Shown here: positions 63,875-64,000 of the stretch, one piece after another | Layout: each line of letters begins with the position of its first letter | Numbering within the stretch: position 1 is the first letter of the stretch | Origin: Aradus depressus | Lineage: Eukaryota; Arthropoda; Insecta; Hemiptera; Aradidae | Direction of reading: 5' to 3' | DNA length: 64,000 nt | Assembly (NCBI GenBank): GCA_963662175.1 | Contig: OY759226.1 | Coordinates: forward strand, 29,170,065 to 29,234,064 | The notes under the pieces: model-generated | Told to the model about the DNA's origin: nothing | Database searches by the model: none | The model's input: the letters and a program-made list of their open reading frames with translations, nothing else | Program-made: the position numbers and the translations under genes

Positions 63875-64000
63875 TATATCTGTAAATGATTAACCAAAGA
63901 TTTATTTTATTTTTTAGGGTTCAATACCCGAAGCGTCCAAACGGAACCTTATTGGTCTCACTATTTTGTTTTTTGAGCTGTGAGAACTACAAAAATGAAA

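Overview
The window is animal nuclear DNA, almost certainly from an insect. It is AT-rich, with long introns and many dispersed repeats. It carries a gustatory-receptor (Gr) gene, a family restricted mainly to arthropods, and a large multi-exon cadherin closest in layout to insect Cad87A / vertebrate CDH23. I cannot place it more precisely than insect; Hemiptera would fit but is a guess.

Layout. A compact intronless PDRG1 (prefoldin-like) gene lies at 702-1094 (+). An 11-copy perfect 45-bp minisatellite at 2782-3276 ends 75 bp before a four-exon Gr gene at 3351-7176 (+). That Gr is intact at every splice junction and ends in a recognisable Gr C-terminus, but codon 67 is an in-frame TAG followed by C. 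The rest of the left two thirds is one gene on the minus strand. I assembled 35 coding exons from 47377 down to 10304. All junction phases agree and the total is 5616 nt (1871 aa plus stop). The product has a signal peptide, 14 cadherin (EC) repeats, a CDH23-type membrane-adjacent domain, one membrane segment and a tail of about 165 residues.

The introns and the 16 kb upstream of the cadherin are full of mobile DNA. There are two families of tRNA-derived SINEs, fragments of R1-like and other LINEs, several short terminal-inverted-repeat elements, and a dispersed structured repeat containing a hammerhead-like core. At 50053-53736 a Helitron carries a dead Jockey-type LINE and itself sits inside a SINE; joining its flanks restores the SINE at an A^T target. 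The region 48.7-62.7 kb holds at least six minisatellite arrays, several of which start inside copies of the same Helitron-related repeat, ending in 17 identical 82-bp units.

Most notable points: the Gr with a single leaky-context stop; a decayed duplicate of cadherin exon 7 in an inverted repeat around an (AT)n tract; the nested Helitron/SINE/LINE; the hammerhead-like repeat; and a long intronic hairpin near the 3' end of the cadherin gene. Cadherin and Gr are both membrane proteins, but nothing in the sequence links them functionally; their adjacency may be chance.
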